A stretch of 36,907 nucleotides of DNA from Tritrichomonas foetus (taxonomy: Eukaryota; Parabasalia; Tritrichomonadida; Tritrichomonadidae): contig MLAK01001051.1 of assembly GCA_001839685.1 (NCBI GenBank), forward strand, positions 1-36,907, given 5' to 3'. The translations under genes were made by a program, and so were the position numbers. Every line of letters begins with the position of its first letter. Position 1 is the first letter of the stretch. A model generated the notes under the pieces. That model saw only the letters and a program-made list of their open reading frames with translations, searched no databases and had not been told where the DNA came from. Positions 1 through 9,239 of this stretch are shown one piece after another.

Positions 1-192
1 CGTGCATCGTGTACGTTTATAAATTATTCTTTTTTTTTATGAAAAAGATTCTTTATCTCTATTTTCAGTCAAGAGAAAAAAAAATTGTTTTCAAAATTTT
101 TATGTNAANATTGCATAGTNTATTATTTATAAATATAATGTATTGATTTCACTTCTAATGTGGGTAGTGACATCACGCCTCCGGACACCCTA
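1..192 (-). mobile_element. Right end of a mariner element, truncated by the window edge
   Basis: Bases 1-192 match 28258-28449 of the complete mariner in this window with no indel and no mismatch at any resolved base; the only differences are three Ns at 106, 109 and 120. The stretch covers the region upstream of the transposase ATG and the 28-bp terminal inverted repeat (165-192), followed by a TA (193-194) as the expected target duplication. The transposase body would lie to the left, outside the window, read on the minus strand as in the complete copy. It ends 61 bases from the stop codon of the TRAPPC8-like gene, so that insertion lies downstream of the gene and not in it. Confidence 0.93.
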
Positions 193-253
193 TATTAGAA
201 AAAAATAAAACAAACAAGATTTAATTTTCATCAAGTTATTCTTGTGATGAATA

Positions 254-3200
254 TTATTTGATACGCAAAAAGTGTGAAAATGGAAGTTGGTTACCTTTTC
301 CTTTGATTTGAATTGATAGCGATGAAGCAATATCGACAATTCCTTTTCGAAAAGCAATGAGTTGAAAATGGAAATGAATAGTTTCAAAAGGTGAAATAGA
401 TTTGACGTTATTTGAAACTTTTCCAGTCCATAAGGCACAGCTCCTAAGTTGGAATGAATCAGGAATAACTAACAAACCATCATCGATGGTTTCTTTACTT
501 TTATTAGTAACAGAAAGAGTCACTGTGATTGTTTGATGTCCATCTTCACCAAGTTCAATGAATATAGGCGCGTCTAGTTGATAAGAAAGACTATTTAATG
601 TATTTGAATTGTGATAAATACCTGCTTCAAATCCATTCTCTTGTCCATTTACACAATATTTCAGTTTACCAATCTCTTGGTCACCATTCAAAAACATCTC
701 ATAATTATCTGGAGCATCATTTTGATTCGTGTTGGAATCATTAAGTGTTGTATTTAATTTGTTATTGAATAAAATAAAAGATTTTCGTTCACCTTTTTGG
801 ACCGTTGTAGTTGTTGATGAGTCAGGTTGAAAATGATTTTTATTAACTATAGCATCTTTGAGATTGATTGATCGTTCAGGGCTATCAATGTCAGTAAAAA
901 TAAAGAATTTTTTCGTGTCGTTTGGATTTATCAAACAATGTGTGGTAACATTTTCAACTTTTTGGGATTTTACTGAAAAACTCAAGCAGAAGGATCTCCA
1001 CTCAATTGGATTTTTACCTAAATAAAAAACAACAAAATTGTACTTTTTATCTTCGGCTGTTCCTATAATTTTGGCATTTAATTGGATTGTTGAAGATGGT
1101 TGTAATTCATCAGAAATTTTGATAATTGTCATTTCATTTTCATTTTTAAAATTTGGAATAAAAATTTCATTTATTTTTTGATAAACAAGTGTTACAAAAC
1201 TTGCTTTGTAAGTTCCATAGTTTTCAAATCGGAATGTTATATCTCTTATTTCTCCAATTGATAAAGTTGATGGAAAATCACTACAAGATGCACGAATGGA
1301 TGGTTGTTCATCAAAAGATTCAAATTTCGGTAAAGAAATCGGAATTTTCATATTTGAAAGACCCCAAAAACTAAAACGTAAAAAATTGATTTCAAATTTG
1401 GTTGCTTTTTTAACAGCAACATTAAATAAAGCTTTTTGAACACCTTTTGTTTTGGTTTTATTTGCATCATTGAAATGAACAGTCGTAGTATCACTTTCAA
1501 ACCAAGAGCTATCATTAATATTTTCATAATTTTCATTTTGATTCATTTCATTTCTAATTTCTGTATTATCAGTTTCTTTTATTATTTGATTGGCCTCAAT
1601 TGTTAAATATTCAACGCATAGAGGAACTTCTTTAGAAATACTATCGATGGCAACTTCAATTTTCAGAGGTTCATTACAAACAACTTGTCTAACGTTATCT
1701 ACTTGTTTATTCCAATGATCACAGAATGTGATTTTTTGTGTTTTCCTTTTCCAGAAACTCAAAATTTCTTCAAAATCATCATCTTTCAATCCAGAATATT
1801 TAGGTGATCCGAATTCAGAACAAGAAACTTTCACAATTTGAAGGAATGGCAAAGAAGTTTTCAAAATTAATTTTCTATCAGTTTCTTTTCGATTGTAAAC
1901 ATCAAAAAAGGCCATCATTGCACGCGTTTTTGACATTTCAGTTTCCATTCTTGGAAACAAACTTAAATAAATCAAAGGAAGGAAATTTGATTCACTTGAA
2001 TCCTTTAATATATTTGCAACAGTTTCTAAAGATCCATTTTTCAATACTTGCCATGGATATTTAATTGTTTGGGGTTTCGTCAATAAGTCAACATTGTTTG
2101 AACCACAACGAAAAACTTTTTCCTCATCGTCACATTGAGTGAGTAATCTTTGAACAAAAATTGCAGAGTATAAAGCATGTCCAATATATTCAGGCTCACT
2201 TAAACAAATATTACTTTGGCTTAAACCTAGTGCATAAATTCTTGGAATAAAATGCAAAATCAAAGCACTTTTTCTCACCCATCCTTTATTCACAAAATTA
2301 CTATTTAAATCATTTTGAGATGCATTCTGAAATGTATTTTGAGATAACTTTTGAGATGAATTTTGTAGTTCATTTAGTGGAATTGTAAGTGGGATAGTGA
2401 GCGCGGCTTGGGCAAGACGTTCTAGACAGATACAACGAATAACTTTAAAGTTGCCAATTTTGTTCCAATGTGGAAGAAGTACTATTGAGAATCCTTGATT
2501 TATAGTTTCAATGTTTGGTTCTTTCGTTGTTAGAAAATCGATGGTTTTCATTAATAAATATGCAGCTGTACCAATTTGAAGCTGGTCCATATCCAAAAGT
2601 TGAATCAGTAAATCTTTCAATTCTTTCACATGACTCTTTTTCGATAATTTAAAATGATATGATAGAAACTTTGAATAGTAATCAAATGGTTTTACATTTG
2701 ATGGTAATTTTTTAAGAATTTCTTTAACAGAATCAAATTTCTTAATAATTATTAAATCAAATAGATTTCGCAGATTTCGATAATTTTGTTCTTCTTCGAT
2801 TTTCACTTTATTCTTTTTGGATATGAAAGCTTTCTTTAGTAGATTATGTTTTTTATTACCTTCTTTAATTTCATAGTTGACTGAGTTAATATTTTTTTCA
2901 ATGAAGTTTTTTAAATCCACAGTGATTAATCTAATACTGAATTCTGAAAGGAACTTGAATAAAGATGCTGGCATTGGTTTTTTATTTTCAAATTTTCTGA
3001 AGAATTCGATTGATTCATCACTTGGTTGTTCAGTAAACGAAACAGTTGACAAAATTTTATCAGTTTGGGAAGTGTGATATGATTTTTGAACAAAAGTGAC
3101 AGATTCATTTTCATTATAATTAATTTCAATATTTATCATATTTTCAGAGAAGTCATTTTCTTTTTCAAAATATGGAATTTTTTGAAGGATATTTTCAAGA

Positions 3201-3664
3201 TCTATTTTTCCTTCAGAAAAAGTTAAAATGAATCTAGGTAAATCATAAAATTCAAACCTTTGGTCTGTACGAGGTGAGTGGTAAAGTTTTGAGAGAACAG
3301 AGTTTGCCCAAATTGTTGGATTTTCATTAAATTCAAAAATTTCCTCTTTTTGTGTATTTCTATCAAAGTACCTCAACGATTCAACAAAGTCTGCACGGAC
3401 AAATTGAGAAGTTTTCTCATAAACATCATTATCAATAATTTCGGTCAAACTGTCGTCTTTGAGATCGAAAAAATGCTTTAAATCAAAAACTCGATACAAA
3501 ACCGAATGGGTGTATGTGCAGGTTGACACGCATTCAAAGAAACTGAAAAAATCGATATTATATTTTTTAAAATGAGATTCAACAGCATCGTCAATGTAGA
3601 TCGCTATAACCGGTTGAAATTCACTCCACTGTCTTTTTCGAAAATTATCAGCGGGACGGCTCAT
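254..3664 (-). CDS. TRAPP complex subunit TRAPPC8/Trs85-like
   Basis: About 1136 residues. TRAPPC8 (Trs85 in yeast) is the defining subunit of the TRAPPIII vesicle-tethering complex, which activates Rab1/Ypt1 in secretion and autophagy. Several blocks follow the family order: a middle block with 'NLLKKAFISKK' and 'LRNLFDLIIIKKFDSV' (family: short basic segment, then the ...LADLAFL... helix); 'RKSALILHFIPRIYALGLSQ' (family: RKYAFHMILAGHRFSKAGQ); then a beta-rich region beginning 'NEPLKIEVAI' (family: EEPITVEVAF). The C-terminal part looks like Ig-like beta domains, including 'CALWTGKVSNNVKSISPFET'. The open frame extends 75 bases further upstream, but only to a TTG; the first ATG gives MSRPADNFRKRQ, so I start at 3664. 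No stop or frameshift was seen. Length is between yeast Trs85 and human TRAPPC8. Confidence 0.82.
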   Translation of the reverse strand: MSRPADNFRKRQWSEFQPVIAIYIDDAVESHFKKYNIDFFSFFECVSTCTYTHSVLYRVFDLKHFFDLKDDSLTEIIDNDVYEKTSQFVRADFVESLRYFDRNTQKEEIFEFNENPTIWANSVLSKLYHSPRTDQRFEFYDLPRFILTFSEGKIDLENILQKIPYFEKENDFSENMINIEINYNENESVTFVQKSYHTSQTDKILSTVSFTEQPSDESIEFFRKFENKKPMPASLFKFLSEFSIRLITVDLKNFIEKNINSVNYEIKEGNKKHNLLKKAFISKKNKVKIEEEQNYRNLRNLFDLIIIKKFDSVKEILKKLPSNVKPFDYYSKFLSYHFKLSKKSHVKELKDLLIQLLDMDQLQIGTAAYLLMKTIDFLTTKEPNIETINQGFSIVLLPHWNKIGNFKVIRCICLERLAQAALTIPLTIPLNELQNSSQKLSQNTFQNASQNDLNSNFVNKGWVRKSALILHFIPRIYALGLSQSNICLSEPEYIGHALYSAIFVQRLLTQCDDEEKVFRCGSNNVDLLTKPQTIKYPWQVLKNGSLETVANILKDSSESNFLPLIYLSLFPRMETEMSKTRAMMAFFDVYNRKETDRKLILKTSLPFLQIVKVSCSEFGSPKYSGLKDDDFEEILSFWKRKTQKITFCDHWNKQVDNVRQVVCNEPLKIEVAIDSISKEVPLCVEYLTIEANQIIKETDNTEIRNEMNQNENYENINDSSWFESDTTTVHFNDANKTKTKGVQKALFNVAVKKATKFEINFLRFSFWGLSNMKIPISLPKFESFDEQPSIRASCSDFPSTLSIGEIRDITFRFENYGTYKASFVTLVYQKINEIFIPNFKNENEMTIIKISDELQPSSTIQLNAKIIGTAEDKKYNFVVFYLGKNPIEWRSFCLSFSVKSQKVENVTTHCLINPNDTKKFFIFTDIDSPERSINLKDAIVNKNHFQPDSSTTTTVQKGERKSFILFNNKLNTTLNDSNTNQNDAPDNYEMFLNGDQEIGKLKYCVNGQENGFEAGIYHNSNTLNSLSYQLDAPIFIELGEDGHQTITVTLSVTNKSKETIDDGLLVIPDSFQLRSCALWTGKVSNNVKSISPFETIHFHFQLIAFRKGIVDIASSLSIQIKGKGNQLPFSHFLRIK

Positions 3665-3975
3665 TTTCTCGCGAAAAGAATTACGATGAACTTTTTGGAA
3701 TTTTTCACTTTTACAGTTATGGCCAATAATTTCTAACAAAAAGGTTAATTATAATCATGTCATATTTTTGAATGTAAAGACCATATAATTGCAGAAAAAG
3801 TTCAAGCAGAAACCAAGAAAATTTAATGAAATTATTTGCTCAGGAATCAAATTATCATCTTAACAATTTGTATTTTCATTAGTAGTCGACAACCTCTTAT
3901 TATTTTATGCAATATACAAAAGTAAAAAGAATAATAAAATATCAAAATGAAATAAAAAATGAATCATGTATAATT
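3665..3975. other. Intergenic, nothing recognised
   Basis: AT-rich spacer of 311 bases between the TRAPPC8-like start and the TVP23 stop. It contains the short leader of the TRAPPC8-like gene, with TTTTCGCGAG just upstream of its ATG (reading the minus strand), and the downstream TAAA-rich region of TVP23. No other gene seen. Confidence 0.5.
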
Positions 3976-4542
3976 TTAAACAATATCTTTTTCATTTTCT
4001 TCCGCAACAAGCTGGAATTCTATACTTTCCTCTTGGAAGGGGCTCCGCACAATTTGATTCGCCTCCCGTCTTTTCATTTCGTGCGCGGCTGTAAACAAAA
4101 AGAGGGAGGCGCCCTGCAAAATCGCTTCGCACAGCGAAATGATGAAAAAAGTGAATTTCTTGAAAATTATACTCAAAAATGCAGATATGCCAAAAACGCC
4201 AATTGAAGCAAAAGAACCAAGCCAAAATGCATTTGAAAGCGATGTTTGGGGAATGAATGGCGATGGGCGTGAAAAATATCTGATGATCGAATTTTCATTT
4301 GGTTCAAAAGTGAAGCGTAGTCCAACCAGTTCCATTCCAAATTTGTCTTTGACAACTAAAAACTCGATTAGAAAGGCAGCGAAGCAGAGGACGATGGAGA
4401 CGCTTGGATTTGAAACGTAAGCAAAACATAAATAAAAAGTTGCAATCGGGAAAAGTTTTATGAGGCTGTAGGCTAGTAAAGGATAACGATCTGTAAAGTT
4501 GGGCTTTTGTTTTTGGATGGCAGCAGAAACTGAATCATCCAT
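3976..4542 (-). CDS. TVP23: TVP23/FAM18-family Golgi membrane protein
   Basis: 188 residues, the usual size of TVP23 family members, which are small four-helix membrane proteins of the late Golgi involved in vesicle traffic between Golgi and endosomes. Visible features: hydrophobic segments near residues 22-42, 46-64, about 105-125 and 130-152, and the family hallmark between helices 2 and 3, 'VVKDKFGMELVGLRFTFE' (family: K.V.GR.LVGLRWW). The start is an ATG whose upstream strand carries a good trichomonad initiator (TCACA) about 15 bases before it. The stop codon lies in TTTAAAATT, so TAAA may also serve as the poly(A) signal. Neighbours on the same strand are another trafficking gene downstream and a kinase pseudogene upstream; spacing is too wide to suggest co-transcription. 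Confidence 0.85.
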   Translation of the reverse strand: MDDSVSAAIQKQKPNFTDRYPLLAYSLIKLFPIATFYLCFAYVSNPSVSIVLCFAAFLIEFLVVKDKFGMELVGLRFTFEPNENSIIRYFSRPSPFIPQTSLSNAFWLGSFASIGVFGISAFLSIIFKKFTFFIISLCEAILQGASLFLFTAAHEMKRREANQIVRSPFQEESIEFQLVAEENEKDIV

Positions 4543-4553
4543 TTGTTAGGAAA

Positions 4554-4558
4554 TGTGA
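4554..4558 (-). promoter_or_regulatory. Trichomonad-type initiator of TVP23
   Basis: On the minus strand the sequence reads TGTCACATTTCC and then the ATG of TVP23. TCACA fits the trichomonad initiator consensus TCA+1 (C/T)(A/T). The implied leader is about 14 bases, in the normal range for these organisms. Seen in sequence; use as a start site is inferred. Confidence 0.6.
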
Positions 4559-4797
4559 CATGAAAACCATAAAACCGAATTTTAAACTGACATCTTTCAT
4601 GAAAAAGATTTGATGTGATGATATCATATGAGAGAAAAACAATACAATAAAGTGTAGAATTTTCAGATTATGATACACTCCTCTTTGCTTTTCCACTTTT
4701 ATTGATATTAAATCAAAGAGCGAATTGGGGATGAAATGAGAAAAGTCAAAATGATTCAAAATAAGAATAAAAACATTTATATATATACATCAATCAA

Positions 4798-5688
4798 TTA
4801 ATCAAGATCAATTGACCAATCATATTTCATATCATACAAATAATTATTTTTCATGTATAAAGTTCTGAATAACTTCTTATAAAAAGCATAATCAGGCTCA
4901 TCTTCAAAACGGAGTGATCTAACCTGTTGAAGAAATATTGCAAACTCTTCAGGTATTCCATCGCACAAATCTTTTATTTGTGTTGAAATTTTCCTTTTTG
5001 CTATAACACTATACTTATCTTCACCTTTTTTCGGCTTTATTGGTAGATTCATCCATGGTAAATTTCCTTTCAATAGGTATATTAATGTATAAGCAAGTGA
5101 TTCTAAATCGTCTCTTCTGGATGCTTCAATTCCAAGATGCCCATTTATTGATAAATATCTTGCTGTTCCTGCCATTTTTTTATTTTCTCCATAAGGTATA
5201 TGATTATTTTTAAAATCAACATATCTTTTTGATAGCCCAAAATCAATTAAATATATAACATCATTATTGTAACCTCTTCCTAATAAAGCATTATCCGGCT
5301 TTATATCACAATGAATGAACCCCTTTTTATGAAGGAACTCAATTCTATTAATGAGCTAATCAGCAATTAACAAAACTGTTTTGAGTGAAAATTTATGTTT
5401 ACACTTTTCATGCAATTTTGAGAGAGATGAATCCAATAAATCCATAACCAAAACTTTTGAGTTTTCATGATCACCATACCAATGGATTGAAGGAAAACCA
5501 TGAGCACCATTTATACAACGAAGAGTTCGACACTCATAAAAAAGCTGCGGGTTTTCTGTATCTTTTGATTCAAATTTGATAGCGACTTGTTTATGTGTGA
5601 CTGCATGCTCACCACTGTACATTTGACCGAAAGAACCTTTTCCGATAAGCTTTTTTAGCTCATATTTCTTTCCAACATAATATTCCAT
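4798..5688 (-). pseudogene. Casein kinase 1-like kinase with an in-frame stop
   Basis: A full-length CK1-type kinase domain reads in one frame from ATG 5688 (MEYYVGKKYELKKLIGKGSF) to the stop at 4798, except for a TAG at 5356-5358 (codon 111). The frame is otherwise open: glycine loop GKGSFG, 'VAIKFES' lysine, 'VLVMDLLDSSLSKL', then 'LLIAD-stop-LINRIEFLHKKG' (family: LLIADQLISRIEYIH), 'HCDIKPDN', 'DFGLS', 'GTARYLSINGHLGIEASRRD' and 'LRFEDEPDYAFYKKLF'. CK1 proteins have glutamine where the stop sits, so one CAG-to-TAG change explains it. A second oddity is HCD in place of the catalytic-loop HRD (residues 126-128). Longer upstream extension exists but begins with TTG. With no frameshift and near-complete conservation, the inactivation looks recent; readthrough, a strain allele or a base-call error remain possible. 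Confidence 0.85.
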
Positions 5689-5882
5689 CGCATGCAAAGA
5701 TTTTATTTTCACTTTTTGATAGTATTCATAAACGTACATGTATATTTCATAACTTAAATGGTTATAGTAAATTATTTTTCTATTGATAAATAGCCAATTA
5801 TTCAATTGTTGATTTTGTTAATATTGACTTTCCCTAATCAGTGAGATATGAAAATAGATGAAATATAAACAACATTTATTAT

Positions 5883-7292
5883 TCAATGGGCAGAGAAATT
5901 TTCACCTTGAAATATTTCAATTTCGCCAAGTGGATCATTTTGATGTAGATTAATTGCACCAACTGCTGATTTGAGAACTAAAACCTGAAGAAATGCAGAT
6001 GCTGCAGCTCTTCTTGATGATCCAGCAAAAGCCTCTGAAAAACTCACTGACTTTTTGCCCTCCATTGCACGTTTGAGTTTTCCAAGCGTACGAATTGTTT
6101 CTTGAGTAACTGAACTTTCAACTGTTCTTCTTGGAGTTGTTTCAACAGCAAACTGAACATTAGGATAAGGTGAAATCATTGTTGATGAAATTTTTTGAAC
6201 TTCAACATCAGATTTAGATGATAAGCTTTCATCATTTGAATCATCTTCTGAAGTAGAACTTTCAGCACTATTGTTTTGATCATCATTTTGAATTTCATTA
6301 CTTCGATTGACTTCATTATCATCATCGTCGAATCCACCAAAACCAAAAGCTTCATATTCATTTTCATCATCACCATTATTATTGTTATTATTTGCTTGGT
6401 TTGGTGTATTTGCAAATTGTTCTTTTGCTAGATTGAACAAATCTTCTAATTCGTCATTTTGTGGTAAAACATTTGATCTTTTTGAAGCGACTGGTCTTGC
6501 TCTTTTTCGTAATTTTGGTTGATCATTCAGTTTTGTTGTTCCTTTGTCAACAATTCTTCCTCTATTTCTTTTATTATCTTCTTCATCATTTTCATTTTCA
6601 TTATCAGAGTTGTCAAAGTCATTCTGGTAATCAGGAATGGGAACATCATCATCGTTATCTGGTAAATCAACCCAATCTGGAAGTGCTTGAGCATCATCTT
6701 CATGGAAGTTACGTGCTGGATTAGGAACAAAAGATTCTCCTAAATCAGCTTCAGATGACATCAAAATTTGTGAATTTGCGGTTGATGAAGTGAAGTCATC
6801 AACTTGCGTGGATAATTGGGAATTTTCAGAGCTTGGAAATTCCAATGGTGCTGCTTGAACAATAAATTCACTTTCTGGATCATGAACATTTGCCCACTCG
6901 TCAAGATTAAAAGTTGTAGGATGTGAATTATTTCCATCGCGATCACTTTCAATTGTGATAGAGCCTATTTCTTTCGGCAAATTCTTAACAACATCTGGGA
7001 GATTAACCGATGAACCCGTTTTGAATGACTGCATGATTTTGTTGATGATATCTTCACAATCACCAAGCATGTATTTTGTTTTCCGTGAATAGACGACAGC
7101 TAAGCCTTTAAGGAGCATTCCACTTAAACGAAGAACTAGATTGACGCGGTCTTCCTGAATAATTTGTTGCGCGGCGGTGTTGATATCTGTTGATAGGATG
7201 ACTTTTTTACCAATTTTATCTTCCATTGTCCCTGCAATCCAAATTGCAGAAAGAGGGCCTTTGTTCAGGACTAAATTCGAAACAGAACTCAT
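5883..7292 (-). CDS. RAD21: Rad21/Scc1/Rec8-family cohesin kleisin
   Basis: 469 residues. Kleisins close the SMC1-SMC3 ring of cohesin, holding sister chromatids together. The N-terminal domain (residues about 7-95) shows the family pattern: 'LVLNKGPLSAIWIAGTMEDK', 'VNLVLRLSGMLLKGLAVVYS', 'RKTKYMLGDCEDIINKI'. The middle (about 130-360) is acidic, Asn/Asp/Ser-rich and low in complexity, as is normal for the kleisin linker. The C-terminal winged helix that binds the SMC1 head is present ('SSRRAAASAFLQVLVLKSAV', ending '...LGEIEIFQGENFSAH'). I cannot tell mitotic Rad21 from meiotic Rec8 by eye. Start is the ATG at 7292; an E2F-like site lies 9-18 bases upstream. Confidence 0.9.
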   Translation of the reverse strand: MSSVSNLVLNKGPLSAIWIAGTMEDKIGKKVILSTDINTAAQQIIQEDRVNLVLRLSGMLLKGLAVVYSRKTKYMLGDCEDIINKIMQSFKTGSSVNLPDVVKNLPKEIGSITIESDRDGNNSHPTTFNLDEWANVHDPESEFIVQAAPLEFPSSENSQLSTQVDDFTSSTANSQILMSSEADLGESFVPNPARNFHEDDAQALPDWVDLPDNDDDVPIPDYQNDFDNSDNENENDEEDNKRNRGRIVDKGTTKLNDQPKLRKRARPVASKRSNVLPQNDELEDLFNLAKEQFANTPNQANNNNNNGDDENEYEAFGFGGFDDDDNEVNRSNEIQNDDQNNSAESSTSEDDSNDESLSSKSDVEVQKISSTMISPYPNVQFAVETTPRRTVESSVTQETIRTLGKLKRAMEGKKSVSFSEAFAGSSRRAAASAFLQVLVLKSAVGAINLHQNDPLGEIEIFQGENFSAH

Positions 7293-7300
7293 TTTATAAT

Positions 7301-7310
7301 TTTGGCGGGA
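7301..7310 (+). promoter_or_regulatory. E2F-like site upstream of the cohesin kleisin gene
   Basis: The plus strand reads TTTGGCGGGA, which is the textbook E2F/DP binding sequence, on AT-rich DNA where GC runs of this length are rare. It lies 9-18 bases upstream of the kleisin ATG (in reverse orientation to the gene), i.e. at the place where trichomonad core promoters sit. No good initiator was seen in this leader. Cohesin kleisin is a typical G1/S gene in other eukaryotes. Function is inference. Confidence 0.45.
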
Positions 7311-7571
7311 TTATTTTTTTTTCATTTAAATTTCTGAAGTCAACCCAAATAGTTCCTTACAAAAAGTTTGTTTCTAAAAATCAAGATCCAAGGATTTTCT
7401 TCATGAATGATAAAAGAAAACAAGAAAACAATGTATTAAGCGCTATTTTATTAAATAAATACACGTTTATCGTAATACATCTAATATACATATACTTATT
7501 TTGTATAACTACAATTAATTAAATAAATAATACAAAATGATAGGATTTTTGGTTATATAACCATGAAAACC

Positions 7572-9239
7572 TTAATAATTTGGAATACTCTTCCTGAACA
7601 TAACTTGCTTATTTCTTGAAGTGAGTGCGTTTCCATTTGGAAACATAGTAGTTGATATGTTTGTTCTGGGCTGTGGCTGATTAAGCTTGCGTGATGTGTA
7701 GCCACCATTTGCAACAAGTGTACTGATGGCTCCATTGAAGGTTGATGTATAAGGATTATTCAAATGATTAACATGATTAGTGGGTACATTTTGGTTGACT
7801 ATATTCATGTTAAAAGCATTTAATTGTGGCTTGTTTGGACCAGTTTGATTTATTCCACCGTTACCAGGTCCATAATTTCCTGCTACATAGTTTCCAGTGA
7901 CGTAATTTCCTTGATTTGTCTGTTTTACTGGTGACATTTGGACGAATGGATTCAGTTGTGGCTGAGTATTGAAAACAGCTGAAAGATTGCGTTGTCCCTG
8001 CGGGCTTCCGTTCCCAACATTAGGAGACCCCCTGGAGAAATTAGAAGGATTGTGGAAATTTGCCACATTAACATCTGAACAGTTTGATTGATGTTCATTA
8101 TTTCTTACCATCAAAACAGGCAATTTTTTATTGAAGTTTGGACCAAATGTTGAAACACGTTTTGGCTGACGAACAATCACAGGCTTAAATATCATTTTTC
8201 CAACAGTTGCCATTTCTGTGTAAATTCTATACTTTCTAACAATCGAATATGTGATTGATAATCGATCTTTTTCAAAGTTCATCAAAGATTGAATAATATG
8301 ATTCTGTTCTTCTTGAGATAGATTCAAATATTGGGCAACCCAAGGGTCAAGTCTATCCTTTCCATTTACAAATCCTCCATAAACTGGATATTGATGATAA
8401 ACCGTATCGTCCAAGGTGAAATTTCGACTATTTTCATCGATCGTCAACCATGGATGATTTTTTATTTGATCGATTGTAGCTCTTTCTTTTGGGTCTTTTT
8501 TGAGCATACTTTGAATCAAGTCTATTAAATCTGGTGAGAAGCTTTCAGTGTCATACTCTGGTTCAGAAAAAACAATCTTTGTCAACAATTTTGATGTGTT
8601 GCTTTCATCAAATGGAAGATGGCCATGAGTAATTGCATATAGGATAATGCCAAGGCTCCATATATCAACTTCTTGATCGTACGGCTTACTTCGTATGATC
8701 TCTGGAGCAATGTATCCAGGTGATCCGCATGTTGTTTTTAATAAATGATTATCGTTTCTGTAATTGGCAAAACCGAAATCAATAAGGTGAATATTGTTAT
8801 GTAAATCGACCATAAAATTTTCACACTTCAAATCTCGATGTACGATTTTTTTCTCCTTATGGACATATTCGAGGATCAAAATCATTTGCGCGAAAAGCTG
8901 TCGTACTTCGGATTCAGGAAAAGGAACTCGGCCGTTTGCGTAGTCCAATAAATTTTCGCCTTCGATGAATTCGGAAATGAAAATAATGTGATGGTTGTAT
9001 TCGAAACAATCAAAAAGCGAGACGACTAAAGGATGCCAGACATCTTTCATGATGTCAACTTCCCTTTTAATTAACAGCATTTCGTCAGAATCTTGACTTA
9101 ATCCTTTCGAATAAACTTTTAAGGCGACGCTCATTTTTGTAGCTTCGTGAATAGCCAGATAAACAGTTGCATAGGATCCATGGCCTATGACTTTCTTGAT
9201 TGTGAAGGTGCCGAGTGTTGGATGGATCACTTCTTTCAT
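7572..9239 (-). CDS. CAMK-like (AMPK/SNF1-related) Ser/Thr protein kinase
   Basis: 555 residues. The kinase domain covers about residues 12-265 with all key residues: glycine loop GHGSYATVY (19-27), catalytic lysine in VALK (K41), HRDLKCEN (134-141), DFG (154-156), activation loop 'LLKTTCGSPGYIAPE' with a candidate activating threonine, and 'DIWSLGIILYAITHGHLPF', typical of the CAMK/AMPK-related group. Active kinase expected. The C-terminal ~230 residues are Asn/Gln/Pro/Gly-rich with an imperfect repeat (GNYVTGNYVAGNYGPGNGG) and end in a basic Arg/Lys stretch (KQVMFRKSIPNY); this part has no recognised domain. ATG start at 9239 is right before the conserved N-terminus. Exact subfamily and substrates cannot be read from the sequence. 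Confidence 0.93.
   Translation of the reverse strand: MKEVIHPTLGTFTIKKVIGHGSYATVYLAIHEATKMSVALKVYSKGLSQDSDEMLLIKREVDIMKDVWHPLVVSLFDCFEYNHHIIFISEFIEGENLLDYANGRVPFPESEVRQLFAQMILILEYVHKEKKIVHRDLKCENFMVDLHNNIHLIDFGFANYRNDNHLLKTTCGSPGYIAPEIIRSKPYDQEVDIWSLGIILYAITHGHLPFDESNTSKLLTKIVFSEPEYDTESFSPDLIDLIQSMLKKDPKERATIDQIKNHPWLTIDENSRNFTLDDTVYHQYPVYGGFVNGKDRLDPWVAQYLNLSQEEQNHIIQSLMNFEKDRLSITYSIVRKYRIYTEMATVGKMIFKPVIVRQPKRVSTFGPNFNKKLPVLMVRNNEHQSNCSDVNVANFHNPSNFSRGSPNVGNGSPQGQRNLSAVFNTQPQLNPFVQMSPVKQTNQGNYVTGNYVAGNYGPGNGGINQTGPNKPQLNAFNMNIVNQNVPTNHVNHLNNPYTSTFNGAISTLVANGGYTSRKLNQPQPRTNISTTMFPNGNALTSRNKQVMFRKSIPNY

Noticed and set aside
190..438. 82-residue minus-strand frame
   Set aside because: Overlaps the 3' end of the TRAPPC8-like gene in another frame; composition typical of shadow frames.
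3665..3739. 25-residue N-terminal extension of the TRAPPC8-like protein
   Set aside because: Starts only at TTG; the first ATG in frame is at 3664.
5689..5805. 39-residue N-terminal extension of the CK1-like protein
   Set aside because: Its first codon is TTG and CK1 proteins begin shortly before the glycine loop; an ATG within it (near 5739) would add a Tyr-rich segment unlike the family.
6176..6730. Met/Ile-rich and Asp-antisense frames
   Set aside because: Shadows of the Asn/Asp-rich linker of the cohesin kleisin gene.
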